Source of the DNA: Paenibacillus silagei
GTDB taxonomy: Bacteria > Bacillota > Bacilli > Paenibacillales > Paenibacillaceae
NCBI RefSeq assembly: GCF_017874735.1
Contig: NZ_JAGGLV010000013.1
Location: forward strand, 62,001 to 126,000
Reading direction: 5' to 3'
Length of the DNA: 64,000 nucleotides
Positions within the stretch are counted from its first letter, which is position 1. Each line of letters opens with the position of its first letter. The notes under the pieces are model-generated. The model worked only from the letters and a program-made list of their open reading frames with translations, made no database searches and was not told where the DNA came from. A program made the translations under genes and the position numbers. Positions 46,762 through 54,891 of the stretch are shown here, in pieces.

Positions 46762-47595
46762 GTGATTTGCCGTGAACAGGATGGAACGCTTGTAATGACG
46801 AAGCAGCATGAGCACGGTCTGCTGGCTGGAGAATTTGCTAAGTGGTTCAAGGAAGAGCATACGCCCGCGGAAGGCCGCCGGGCTGAGGTACTGTGGGCAG
46901 TAAGTAACCATGACCGGGGCTGGATTGATCTGGATGAGACACCGTTCTGGAATGATGCGGAGGGGCTGCCTTACAGCTTCCTCGATTTCCCGGTTGTGCC
47001 GAAGCTGACCTTTTATAGACGGGGAATCGATGAGGTGGAAGCGGAGACGCCATACGGGGCGCTGCTGTGCAGCTCGCATTTTGAACGGCTGATTGAGGTG
47101 TCGGGTGAGGAATGCCCGGAGCTGACGCAATATCTGGAGGATGAAGCGGACCGACGTGCCCGTATCCACCGGGCGCTGGAGCAGAGCAAGCCGCTTGAAG
47201 AAGGCGAGCTGTATTATGACGCCAGACTGCTGCAATTCTGCGATGATCTGTCGCTGTTCCTGGCGCTTAGTAGGCCGGGCAGCGCCGAATCCGAGAAGCA
47301 CCCCTGGTTCGCAGACGGCTTCTCCGGCAGTGAGGAGTTCAGCTTCACCTCCGGCCGTGCCATTGAGGCGGAGTGGCAGGACAGTGCTACGCTGACCCTG
47401 ACTCCGTTCCCGTTCACACAGGAGGTTGAAGTGAGCTTCAAGCAGCGGCGGGTCAGCCGCAAGGACATTCAGGCCAAGGGTATTGCCCTCGCCTACCGCG
47501 AGGCTCCTGAGGAAGAATGCCGGATCAGAGTCATAAGCGGACCGGAGGAAGATTCGCGGGTGAAGTCCGGAGCCGGTCAGCGCACTAAGGGGTAG
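46762..47595 (+). CDS. DUF3891-family protein
   Basis: 277 residues, recognised by VMTKQHEHGLLAGEFAKWF near the start, VSNHDRGWIDLDE and YGALLCSSHFERL, with scattered His/Asp that recall metal-dependent HD-like helices. Function unknown. ATG 46756 is one base after GGGGAGG; GTG 46762 is seven bases after it and is the likelier start. TATAAT at 46705-46710 may be its -10 element. It stands alone between sdhB and the K+ channel gene. Confidence 0.75.
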   Translation: MICREQDGTLVMTKQHEHGLLAGEFAKWFKEEHTPAEGRRAEVLWAVSNHDRGWIDLDETPFWNDAEGLPYSFLDFPVVPKLTFYRRGIDEVEAETPYGALLCSSHFERLIEVSGEECPELTQYLEDEADRRARIHRALEQSKPLEEGELYYDARLLQFCDDLSLFLALSRPGSAESEKHPWFADGFSGSEEFSFTSGRAIEAEWQDSATLTLTPFPFTQEVEVSFKQRRVSRKDIQAKGIALAYREAPEEECRIRVISGPEEDSRVKSGAGQRTKG

Positions 47596-47695
47596 TGTAA
47601 GTCCGGGGCAAGCCGCTGCTCTGCGAGTATCGGCAGGATCGGATAAGGACCTTCCCGGCGGGAAGCCGGGAGCATAGAACAGGAGCGTAAAAGCC

Positions 47696-48382
47696 ATGGC
47701 ATGGTGGATCTGGGCTTTTAATATCATTGTCATTGTATTCCTGGTAGTGAGGTTTGCCCGGTTGAAGCTGAACTGGATGGGCAGAGGCGTGTTGCTCGCT
47801 CCTATTCTGATCTATGCGCTGATCTCGGTGGAGGATCTGCTGAACCTGATCGATCTGGGGACGATTGTGCCCGGCAACCGGGGACTGCGCGGACTGATTC
47901 TGTTTTTTGTCCTGGCTTCAGTCCTGTTTTATATTCTGTTTATTTTCCATGAAATCAGGGATTCCAACAGTAAGGAAGTCAGAATGCAGCAGACGCTGGT
48001 CCGGATCAGCATTGCTGCCTTCACCTGCATTCTTTTTTTTACAGTCGTATATACATCGATATATAAGCTGTTTGGACAGTCCTCGTTCCAGGGAGAAGGC
48101 TTGGGTCAGGATCTGCTTAGCCAGTTGATTACGTTCCTCTATTTCAGCGTGGCTACTTTTACGACCGTCGGTTACGGAGATATAGCTCCCATAGACAATA
48201 CCTCAAGGCTGGTTGTAGTTATGCAGATCTGCTTCAGCTTCATTACGGTCGCCTATGCGCTGTCCATGCTGGGCTTATTCCGCAAGATTCTTGGGGTAAA
48301 TACCACGGAGGAAGAGATTGAGGCGGCCATTGAAGTAGATATTGATGACAAAGTGGATGAAGCCGTAGCGGATCGGCAATAA
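47696..48382 (+). CDS. Potassium channel-like membrane protein
   Basis: 228 residues. Three N-terminal spans (about 4-21, 31-49, 66-84), then a two-span ion-channel module (104-123 and 177-198) around a pore helix and the selectivity filter TVGYGD at 157-162. The short C-terminus is acidic (TTEEEIEAAIEVDIDDKVDEA) and has no RCK domain, so gating by nucleotide is not apparent. AGGAG lies 11 bases before the ATG. It is 38 bp before the metallophosphoesterase gene. Confidence 0.88.
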   Translation: MAWWIWAFNIIVIVFLVVRFARLKLNWMGRGVLLAPILIYALISVEDLLNLIDLGTIVPGNRGLRGLILFFVLASVLFYILFIFHEIRDSNSKEVRMQQTLVRISIAAFTCILFFTVVYTSIYKLFGQSSFQGEGLGQDLLSQLITFLYFSVATFTTVGYGDIAPIDNTSRLVVVMQICFSFITVAYALSMLGLFRKILGVNTTEEEIEAAIEVDIDDKVDEAVADRQ

Positions 48383-48419
48383 CCCGATTAGAATTCAAGA
48401 CAGAGAGGAGAATCTCCCT

Positions 48420-49352
48420 ATGAAAAAATCGTTCGGAGGCTCTCCCGAGCGTACAGTTCCTGCTGCTGCGGATGGCGCGGGAACAGGCCCCCCGAAGCCG
48501 GAAGGCCGAAGCGGCCGCAAAATGACCCGCCGCCAGTTCCTGGCCCGGGGGGCAGGAGCGGTGGTAGGGGCGGGTCTCCTCGCCGGCGGCTATGCCTGGC
48601 AGGGGGAGCCGAACTGGTTAGAGGTGACCCGCCGGGAGCTGCCGCTTGCGGAGCTGCCGTCCGCGTTCGCCGGGACCCGGCTGGTCCATTTCAGCGATGT
48701 GCATCTGGGCTTCAACAAGGATGCGAAGGATCTGGCCCGGCTGACGAAGCATATCAAGGAAGAGCAGCCGGATCTGATCTGCTTCACCGGAGATATCGTA
48801 GACAGCTATGCCGAGGATCTGACCGACTCAGTCCCCCTGCTGGCAGAGCTACAGGCTCCGCTTGGGAAGTATGCTATCCTCGGGAATCATGATTACAAGA
48901 ATACGGAGCTGCTGACCCGTCTGCTGACGGAGGCCGGATTCCGCGTCCTGCGGAACGAGTCTTATCTGATCAAGCAAGGCGGAGCGACGATTGCCGTAGC
49001 AGGACTGGATGACATGCTGCACGGCAAGCCGGACCCGGAGGCAGCCATCCGGGATATTCCGGACGGCATCTTCACGGTGCTGCTGATGCATGAGCCGGAT
49101 TACGCCGATGTGGCGGAAGAGTACCCGTTTCACCTTCAGCTCTCGGGGCATAGCCACGGCGGTCAGATTCGCCTGCCGCTGGTCGGCGCGCCGTTCACGC
49201 CCTACGGATCTCAGAAATACATAGACGGCTTGTATTATACAGAGAATAAGGCCATGCCAGTGTATGTGAACAGGGGTTTCGGCGAGACATTGATGCCGCT
49301 GCGCTTCCTGTGCCGCCCGGAGCTTACCGTGCTGACTCTGCGCCGGGGGTAG
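48420..49352 (+). CDS. Tat-exported metallophosphoesterase (YkuE-like)
   Basis: 310 residues. Residues ~36-65 hold a twin-arginine signal (TRRQFLARGAGAVVGAGLL) after an unusual Pro/Gly-rich leader. Metallophosphoesterase motifs follow in order: FSDVHLG, CFTGDIVDS, ILGNHDYKN, LLMHEP and SGHSHGGQ, giving the full two-metal ligand set. B. subtilis YkuE of this group is a Tat substrate bound to the cell wall. Substrate unknown. AGAGAGGAG precedes the ATG. It may share a transcript with the channel gene. Confidence 0.9.
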   Translation: MKKSFGGSPERTVPAAADGAGTGPPKPEGRSGRKMTRRQFLARGAGAVVGAGLLAGGYAWQGEPNWLEVTRRELPLAELPSAFAGTRLVHFSDVHLGFNKDAKDLARLTKHIKEEQPDLICFTGDIVDSYAEDLTDSVPLLAELQAPLGKYAILGNHDYKNTELLTRLLTEAGFRVLRNESYLIKQGGATIAVAGLDDMLHGKPDPEAAIRDIPDGIFTVLLMHEPDYADVAEEYPFHLQLSGHSHGGQIRLPLVGAPFTPYGSQKYIDGLYYTENKAMPVYVNRGFGETLMPLRFLCRPELTVLTLRRG

Positions 49353-49407
49353 CCGGACTGCAGCAAGAGAGGGACGCCATAGGCGGGAGAAGAAGAGGGA
49401 GAAGTTC

Positions 49408-49950
49408 ATGAGCACTTATGAGATGATCATGGGGATGTCACTGCAAGGTTCTAAGGTAGAACTGAAGAATATGGCGTCCGGCGACGGAGCGCTGCTGAAG
49501 TCGCTGCTCTCCCACCCTGAGGTGCAGCCGCATATTCAGCTGCGCCATGGATCGACTTCCCGGCAGGGTGTGCTGGATAAGCTGGTGAACCGGATGCTGC
49601 ACGGCTATGATCCCGGCGCGCTGCATGCAGGAATCTATATGTTAGGCCAGCTGGAGCTGATCGGTTCAGTCTCCCTGCAGAACTGGAACCGGCAGGAGGG
49701 CCAGGCGGTGCTGGGCTATATGCTGAATCCGTTATGGTGGGGTCGCGGGTATGCAACCGAGGCACTGGGATTGCTGCTGGCCTACGGTTTCAGGGAACTC
49801 GGCCTGAGGAAGGTCGAGGGGCGCTGCCGGGGGGATAATTACCGGTCCGCTCAGGTCATGCTGAGGAACGGCCTGACCCTGGAGCGGACCCTGCCGATGG
49901 CGGACGGCTCGGGCGACGTAATGAAAGTCTTCACATTGTTACACAATTGA
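49408..49950 (+). CDS. GNAT N-acetyltransferase
   Basis: 180 residues. VELKNMASGDGALLKSLLSHPEV opens the fold, LGYMLNPLWWGRGYATEALGLLLAYGF contains the acetyl-CoA loop, and CRGDNYRSAQVMLRNGLTLE is the C-terminal signature of the RimJ/RimL group. Target unknown. GGGAGAAG lies before the ATG. A T-rich terminator follows. Confidence 0.85.
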   Translation: MSTYEMIMGMSLQGSKVELKNMASGDGALLKSLLSHPEVQPHIQLRHGSTSRQGVLDKLVNRMLHGYDPGALHAGIYMLGQLELIGSVSLQNWNRQEGQAVLGYMLNPLWWGRGYATEALGLLLAYGFRELGLRKVEGRCRGDNYRSAQVMLRNGLTLERTLPMADGSGDVMKVFTLLHN

Positions 49951-50028
49951 AATAATGCCGTTATCAAACTCTAACAGTCAGCGGTTAAACTAAGTACATG
50001 ACCCCCTTTTGAAAATATAACTGCTGTT

Positions 50029-50058
50029 GGGACCCGATGATTCGGGTCCATTTTTTTT
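50029..50058 (+). terminator. Terminator after the GNAT gene
   Basis: GGACCCG pairs with CGGGTCC, followed by ATTTTTTTT. Confidence 0.88.
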
Positions 50059-50088
50059 GGGCGTGTGCGGGGCTGGGCTCCCGATTAG

Positions 50089-50307
50089 AGGGATAAATCC
50101 CTTGGGATCGGCCGGAAGTTGGCTAAATGGCTGAATGAGGGGCATTAGTGCCCCTGAATTCGCAGATAGTTGGCTGGAATGCTGAATGAGGGGCATTAGT
50201 GCCCCTGAATTCGCAGATAGTCGGCTGGAATGCTGAATGAGGGGCATTAGTGCCCCTGAATTCGTAGATAGTTGGCTAAATGGCTGAATGGGGAGCATAG
50301 TTCTCCT
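50089..50307. repeat. Tandem array with 51-bp period
   Basis: Units start at 50105, 50156 and 50207; a fourth at 50258 is 50 bases long and decayed. Each carries a perfect hairpin AGGGGCA-ttag-TGCCCCT. An upstream palindrome AGGGATaaATCCCT (50089-50102) is centred exactly 51 bases before the first such hairpin and also precedes the related array at 37.5 kb. On the minus strand the units read as 17-residue repeats ending SGALMPLI. Confidence 0.88.
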
Positions 50308-50425
50308 GAATAAGTAACCTCTGCCCTTACGTATAAACATTGTGTGCTGGCAGTCTCCGAGGGGATTGAGCTATGATAGTGTAGAGGGTACATGGACAAG
50401 TATAGATGGGGGAGGAAATGAACCT

Positions 50426-51175
50426 TTGAATGATGTGATTAGATTACTTATGAACCACCGTTCATTCCGTAACTACAGCGGGCAGGCGGTAGAGCCTTGG
50501 AAGCTGAAGACGATTATTGAGGCAGCCCAGGCGGCACCGTCGTGGGTGAATGGCCAGCAAGTATCGATGATTGCGGTACGCAGCGAGGAACGCAGGCAGC
50601 AGCTGTCGGCGCTGAGCGGTAACCAGAAGCATGTGGCGGAAGCACCGGTATTCCTGGTGTTCTGCATGGACTTTCACCGGGCCAAGCTTGCGGCAGAGCT
50701 GGAAGGCCAGCCGTTCGAAACGGCTGCGGATATAGATGCGCTGCTCGTTGGGGCTACGGATGTCGGCATTGCACTATCGAACGCAGTAGCTGCTGCCGAG
50801 TCGCTCGGGCTGGGGATTATCCCGATTGGGGGCGTACGCCGTAACACGGCAGGGGTAATTGAACTTTTGCAGCTGCCAGAGTATGTATTCCCGGTGGTCG
50901 GACTCTGCATCGGCTATCCGGCGGGAGAACAGCCGAAGGGTTCACGCCTGCCTATAGCAGCTGTGTATCATGAAGAGGTCTATAACCCGGATCAGCAACA
51001 CTTGATCGAAGAATATAATGAGACTCACCGGGAGCTGCTCAAGTCCCAGGGGCTGACGGAGCGGAGCTGGACCAGCATGATTGCCCGCTTCTACGCTCTG
51101 AATCCGCAGTATGGGGACTCGCAGCGTACGCTGAAGCAGCAGGGCTTCACCTGTGAGAATCTGAATAAGGAATAA
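50426..51175 (+). CDS. NADPH-dependent nitroreductase/flavin reductase (NfsA/NfrA type)
   Basis: 249 residues from a TTG start at 50426, which lies ten bases after GGGGGAGG; this matches the length of NfrA/NfsA proteins. Motifs: MNHRSFRNYSGQAVEPW (FMN phosphate Arg/Ser), AAPSWVNGQQVSMIAV, and LGLGIIPIGGVRRN with FPVVGLCIGYPAGEQPKG. FMN enzyme reducing nitroaromatics, quinones or flavin. The open frame continues 28 codons upstream without a ribosome site. Preceded by the repeat array and followed by a terminator shared with the PHP gene. Confidence 0.88.
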   Translation: MNDVIRLLMNHRSFRNYSGQAVEPWKLKTIIEAAQAAPSWVNGQQVSMIAVRSEERRQQLSALSGNQKHVAEAPVFLVFCMDFHRAKLAAELEGQPFETAADIDALLVGATDVGIALSNAVAAAESLGLGIIPIGGVRRNTAGVIELLQLPEYVFPVVGLCIGYPAGEQPKGSRLPIAAVYHEEVYNPDQQHLIEEYNETHRELLKSQGLTERSWTSMIARFYALNPQYGDSQRTLKQQGFTCENLNKE

Positions 51176-51205
51176 ACACAGTATTAGGTGTACAGCGCAA
51201 AAAAG

Positions 51206-51272
51206 CACCACAGCAGCAGGCAGCGTGACGGGGAGTGTCCCGCTACGCTGCCTGTTTGCGCGGTGCTGGTTG
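51206..51272. terminator. Bidirectional terminator
   Basis: AGCACC...CAGGCAGCGT pairs with ACGCTGCCTG...GGTGCT, with an inner GACGGG/CCCGCT stem, between convergent genes. Confidence 0.8.
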
Positions 51273-51301
51273 TACGCGGAGAATTCCCGCCCACTTACTG
51301 C

Positions 51302-52111
51302 CTACAACGCGACCTTAACCTTCTCGCGCCGCTTGTAATAGACCCAGTATTCGAATCCAATCTCCTTCAGCCGCGCAGCCACCTGATTACGCTGGTCGGC
51401 AACACGGGAGGGGAGATGGGCATCGGAGCCGAAGCTGACCTTCACGCCGAAGTGCAGGGCCCGCTCCAGAATCTCATCGGAAGGGTACCAGCCGCCGCAC
51501 AGCTTGGTGCCGCCGGAGGTGTTGATCTCGATGGCCGGGCCGCATTCGCCGATTACGCGCAAGGCTTCGTCAATCTCCTTGGGGGCAGCGATCTCGGAGA
51601 ACGGCGGATAGTTCCCCTTCATGGCATCGATATGGCCGAGAATCTGGAAGATGCCGCTGCGTGCGGATTCGGCAATCAGCCGGTAGTACTCGCTTTTGGA
51701 GGCAAGCCTCTGCGCGGGGTCAAGCCCCTTCCAGCGGCCCTGGTTGAAGATACTGACCTCCTCAACATGATGCACGGAGCCGATTATATAATCGAACGGG
51801 TATGCGGAGTAGGTCTTGCGGTACAGCTCCGCATGCTCCGGGAAAAAGTCGGATTCCATACCGAGCAGGACATCAATGCGGCCTTCGTATTCTTTTTGCA
51901 GCGACAATACTTCCTCTACATAGTGGACCAGCTCGGACTTGGCCATAGCAATGCGCGGAAAGGCCTGCTCGGACGGGCTTCCGAAGTAAGGCGAATGATC
52001 GGAAATACCGATGACATCCAGCCCCGCCGCTATTGCGGCTTCAATATAATCCCGGATCGTGCCGTCAGCATGGCCGCAGCGGAAATGATGGGTATGCAGG
52101 TCGAACTTCAT
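51302..52111 (-). CDS. PHP-family histidinol-phosphatase-like protein
   Basis: 269 residues with PHP metal motifs MKFDLHTHHFRCGHADG at the start, ISDHSPY, GMESDFFPEH, GSVHH, LGHIDAMKGN, EINTSG and FGSDAHLP. This pattern is the HisK/HisJ type that hydrolyses histidinol phosphate, but with no his operon nearby the substrate may differ. AAGGAG precedes the ATG. Same strand as and 45 bp downstream of a LysR gene, probably one transcript. Confidence 0.85.
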   Translation of the reverse strand: MKFDLHTHHFRCGHADGTIRDYIEAAIAAGLDVIGISDHSPYFGSPSEQAFPRIAMAKSELVHYVEEVLSLQKEYEGRIDVLLGMESDFFPEHAELYRKTYSAYPFDYIIGSVHHVEEVSIFNQGRWKGLDPAQRLASKSEYYRLIAESARSGIFQILGHIDAMKGNYPPFSEIAAPKEIDEALRVIGECGPAIEINTSGGTKLCGGWYPSDEILERALHFGVKVSFGSDAHLPSRVADQRNQVAARLKEIGFEYWVYYKRREKVKVAL

Positions 52112-52156
52112 AATCGGAACATCTCCTTAGGCCAATATGGCGAAATAGGGTGCAGG

Positions 52157-53059
52157 TTACTCTGAGCCGATGAACTGGGTCTCGGGCATTCCCTTAAGGT
52201 CGCTCAGGAACTGTCTCATCGCAGAGTTGACATACTTGCCCGACTTGGTAATGACACCTACAGGATGGGTAACCTCAAGCTCGATGATCGGGACGATCCG
52301 CAGGGTTCCGCTTCTGACCTCGGCAGTGACAGACTGCTTGGAGATGACCGCCGCTCCCAGATCAAGCTCGACCATCCGCTTCACTTCCTCACTGCTGGTC
52401 AGCTCCATAATCACCAGCGGCTGAATACCGTGCCTCGCCAGTACCTCATCGACAAATTTCCGGCCGACCGTATCCGGTGAGAGCAGGATGAGCGGGATGG
52501 TGCCCAGTGCCTCGATCCCGGCTGTTTTGACCTGGGCCAGCGGATGGCGGGGCGAAACCACCAGTTCAAAAGTATCATAATACAGGACCGAGGTCGTCAT
52601 TCCCGGATTGCGGCCGATCAGATAGCCGATGCCGACATCCACAATCCCGTTCTCGACTTGCTGGTAGATCTGGGAGGAGGACATGGATGAGATCGAGGTT
52701 TTGATATGAGGGAACTGATCCTGGAAGTAGGAGAGCACCCGGGGGAGAATCTGGATGGCGATAGAGGTGGTCGTACCGAGAATAATATGCCCTTGGGGAT
52801 TCTCTTCGAGATCGGCAAGGCGCTGCTTAAGCTCATCTACGATTCCGACAATCTGTTCCGCGTGGGCGAGGAAGACCTTGCCCCTGTCCGTCAGCGTCAC
52901 CGGCTGGTTCCGGTCAACAAGCTGCGTTTTGAACTCTTCCTCCAGGCTTTTGATCTGGGCCGAGACCGCCGGCTGCGTCAGGTTGAGCAGCTCTCCCGCC
53001 TTGCGGAAGCTCATGGTTTTGGAGATGGTGATCAATGTTTCGAGCTGGCTGATATTCAT
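52157..53059 (-). CDS. LysR-family regulator (CysL-like)
   Basis: 300 residues. HTH in MNISQLETLITISKTMSFRKA and LLNLTQPAVSAQIKSLEEEF; effector domain from GHIILGTTTSIAIQILPRVLSYF. Similar in build to CysL/YwfK and CbbR-type regulators. AAGGGGG stands seven bases before the ATG. Its target is not evident; the downstream PHP phosphatase gene is co-directional, and upstream lies a 386-bp gap before cheX. Confidence 0.85.
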   Translation of the reverse strand: MNISQLETLITISKTMSFRKAGELLNLTQPAVSAQIKSLEEEFKTQLVDRNQPVTLTDRGKVFLAHAEQIVGIVDELKQRLADLEENPQGHIILGTTTSIAIQILPRVLSYFQDQFPHIKTSISSMSSSQIYQQVENGIVDVGIGYLIGRNPGMTTSVLYYDTFELVVSPRHPLAQVKTAGIEALGTIPLILLSPDTVGRKFVDEVLARHGIQPLVIMELTSSEEVKRMVELDLGAAVISKQSVTAEVRSGTLRIVPIIELEVTHPVGVITKSGKYVNSAMRQFLSDLKGMPETQFIGSE

Positions 53060-53445
53060 GGACTGTCCCCCTTATGGCTACCGGATGGTGCCGCCGTATA
53101 TTTGTACAAACAGGGAAAGCCGCAGCTTTCCGGAGGGCGTATGCGCACATGCCGGCTTCCAGAATTAGAGTCTGCAAGCCGCGGATTCTGACAAAGCAGA
53201 TAGGTACAAGGGTCGCTGTGAGTGCTGCACTCGGAGGGTGTGACGCCGCAGATCTTACGTTTATTGATTAAATTATAGGAGATTCCTCCCGGGAGGGCAA
53301 TGTTGCGCTCCAAACTATCTTCAGAAATCATTCGACAAGACCATTAATTTTTGGTGAATAATGCCGATATATGAAGTATAATAAATTTTATTGCTTAGGA
53401 CTTTTGGTATATGACTAAAGACTGGTCGAGGGGGACAGCACTTTC
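53060..53445. other. 386-bp gap between divergent LysR and cheX genes
   Basis: Contains the promoters of both genes. Small palindromes are visible (GGAAAGccgcagCTTTCC at 53114-53131). I looked for T-box and c-di-GMP riboswitch motifs and found none. The last 110 bases before cheX are AT-rich. A 91-codon minus-strand frame here has no recognisable features. Confidence 0.4.
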
Positions 53446-53901
53446 ATGAAAGCAGAAGTAATCAATCCGTTTTTAGAGTCTGCGCGCATTGTAATTGAAC
53501 AGGTGATCCAAGTCTCGCCGTCCACCGGTATGCTGGGGATTAAGGATATTGAACTGATCGATAATCATATATGGATTCAAGTGGGAATGACAGGTCAGCT
53601 CAGCGGGAATATTATCTTCGGGATTGCCGAACCGGTAGCACTTAAGATGGTGTCGGCCATGATGGGCGGTTATGTGATAACAGAGATGGATGAGATGGGC
53701 CAGAGCGCCATTTCTGAGCTGGGTAATATGATCAGCGGCAATGCCAGTACTATTCTCTCCAATCAAGGGGTATCGGTAGACATTACCCCGCCGAAGCTGA
53801 TGAAGTCCGAGGGTATGTCCATCCTGCCGCGCAAAGCATTGAGTATTCCTCTTCTGATGGAAGGCATCGGGGAGCTTGATATTCAGGTTATGATCTCTTA
53901 G
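53446..53901 (+). CDS. cheX: Chemotaxis protein CheX (CheY-P phosphatase)
   Basis: 151 residues of the CheC/CheX family. The catalytic E-x-x-N motif lies in SAISELGNMISGNAS in the middle of the chain; LSGNIIFGIAEPVALKMVSAMMGG is typical CheX. CheX dephosphorylates CheY-P. No other chemotaxis gene is nearby. GAGGGGGACAG precedes the ATG, and an SDR gene follows after 28 bp. Confidence 0.88.
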   Translation: MKAEVINPFLESARIVIEQVIQVSPSTGMLGIKDIELIDNHIWIQVGMTGQLSGNIIFGIAEPVALKMVSAMMGGYVITEMDEMGQSAISELGNMISGNASTILSNQGVSVDITPPKLMKSEGMSILPRKALSIPLLMEGIGELDIQVMIS

Positions 53902-53929
53902 GCAAATAATCGGGAGTTGAACCTATTCC

Positions 53930-54706
53930 ATGGCAGTACAAGGCAAGATTGTGGTGATTACAGGAGCTTCCAGCGGGATTGGAGCGCTTACGGCACAGAT
54001 GCTCAGCGAGCGTGGGGCGGTTCCCGTTCTGCTGGCCAGGTCCAGGGACAAGCTGCAGGCTGTTGCGGCGGGCATTCAGGGGGAGCATGGGCTGTTCGTC
54101 TGTGATGTGACCGATGAAACGGCAGTTAAGCATACCTTTGCGGAGATCCTGGAGCAATACGGCAGAATTGACATTCTGCTCAATAATGCCGGTTACGGCA
54201 AGTTTGCGGCTTTTACAGAGATGGAGTCTGAAGAGTTCGCCGACATGATGGATGTTAACTATATGGGAATTGTGCGCTGCACCAAGGCTGTCGTTCCTCA
54301 TATGCTTACACGCGGCAGCGGTCAGATCGTGAATGTGGCTTCCATGGCCGGCAAAATCGGAACCGCACGCTCAGTGTCCTACACGGCCACCAAGCATGCC
54401 GTTCTCGGCTTCACCAATGCGCTCCGCCAGGAGCTTCGCAAGAGCGGTATTATTGTCTCGGCTGTGAACCCTGGACCTATCGCCACCGAATTCTTCAAGA
54501 CCGCCGACCCTTCAGGAAATTATGAACGAAGCGTAAGCCGGATCATGATGACGCCGCAGCATGTGTCCGCGAAGATCGTCAAGCTGATGGACAAGGGCAA
54601 AGAGGAAGTGGATCTGCCCGGTCTGGCGGGCTTCGGCATCCGGCTCTATGGCCTGTTCCCGCGGCTGGCAGACAAGCTGACCTATAACCTGATGAACAGA
54701 AAATGA
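53930..54706 (+). CDS. Short-chain dehydrogenase/reductase
   Basis: 258 residues, classical SDR. NAD(P) motif TGASSGIG (11-18), NNAG, catalytic Ser in VASMAGK and YxxxK in SYTATKHA. The ARSRDKL segment after the second strand suggests NADP. B. subtilis YqjQ is a likely relative. Substrate unknown. It follows cheX closely and ends before a terminator. Confidence 0.88.
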   Translation: MAVQGKIVVITGASSGIGALTAQMLSERGAVPVLLARSRDKLQAVAAGIQGEHGLFVCDVTDETAVKHTFAEILEQYGRIDILLNNAGYGKFAAFTEMESEEFADMMDVNYMGIVRCTKAVVPHMLTRGSGQIVNVASMAGKIGTARSVSYTATKHAVLGFTNALRQELRKSGIIVSAVNPGPIATEFFKTADPSGNYERSVSRIMMTPQHVSAKIVKLMDKGKEEVDLPGLAGFGIRLYGLFPRLADKLTYNLMNRK

Positions 54707-54813
54707 CCAGAGAAGTATAGGTCATAGTTACCGTCTGTGGCGTGAACGGCTTGTCCCCCTTTGGTATACAGGATGGTATGACCGTGTTAAATACGGCCCC
54801 AACTTAGATTTTA

Positions 54814-54845
54814 TGGCCTTCCATTTGGTGGAGAGGCCTTTTTGG
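54814..54845 (+). terminator. Terminator after the SDR gene
   Basis: GGCCT pairs with AGGCC around an inner CCA/TGG, followed by TTTTT. Confidence 0.75.
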
Positions 54846-54891
54846 CATATAATGAACATATTATCTTAAGTGAAAAGGATGAAACCCTATT

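Noticed and set aside
20391-50307. Tandem arrays as CRISPR loci
   Set aside because: The units are uniform throughout, without unique spacers, and no cas genes are present.
53056-53331. 91-codon minus-strand frame upstream of the LysR gene
   Set aside because: Unlikely composition, no ribosome site, and overlap with probable promoters.
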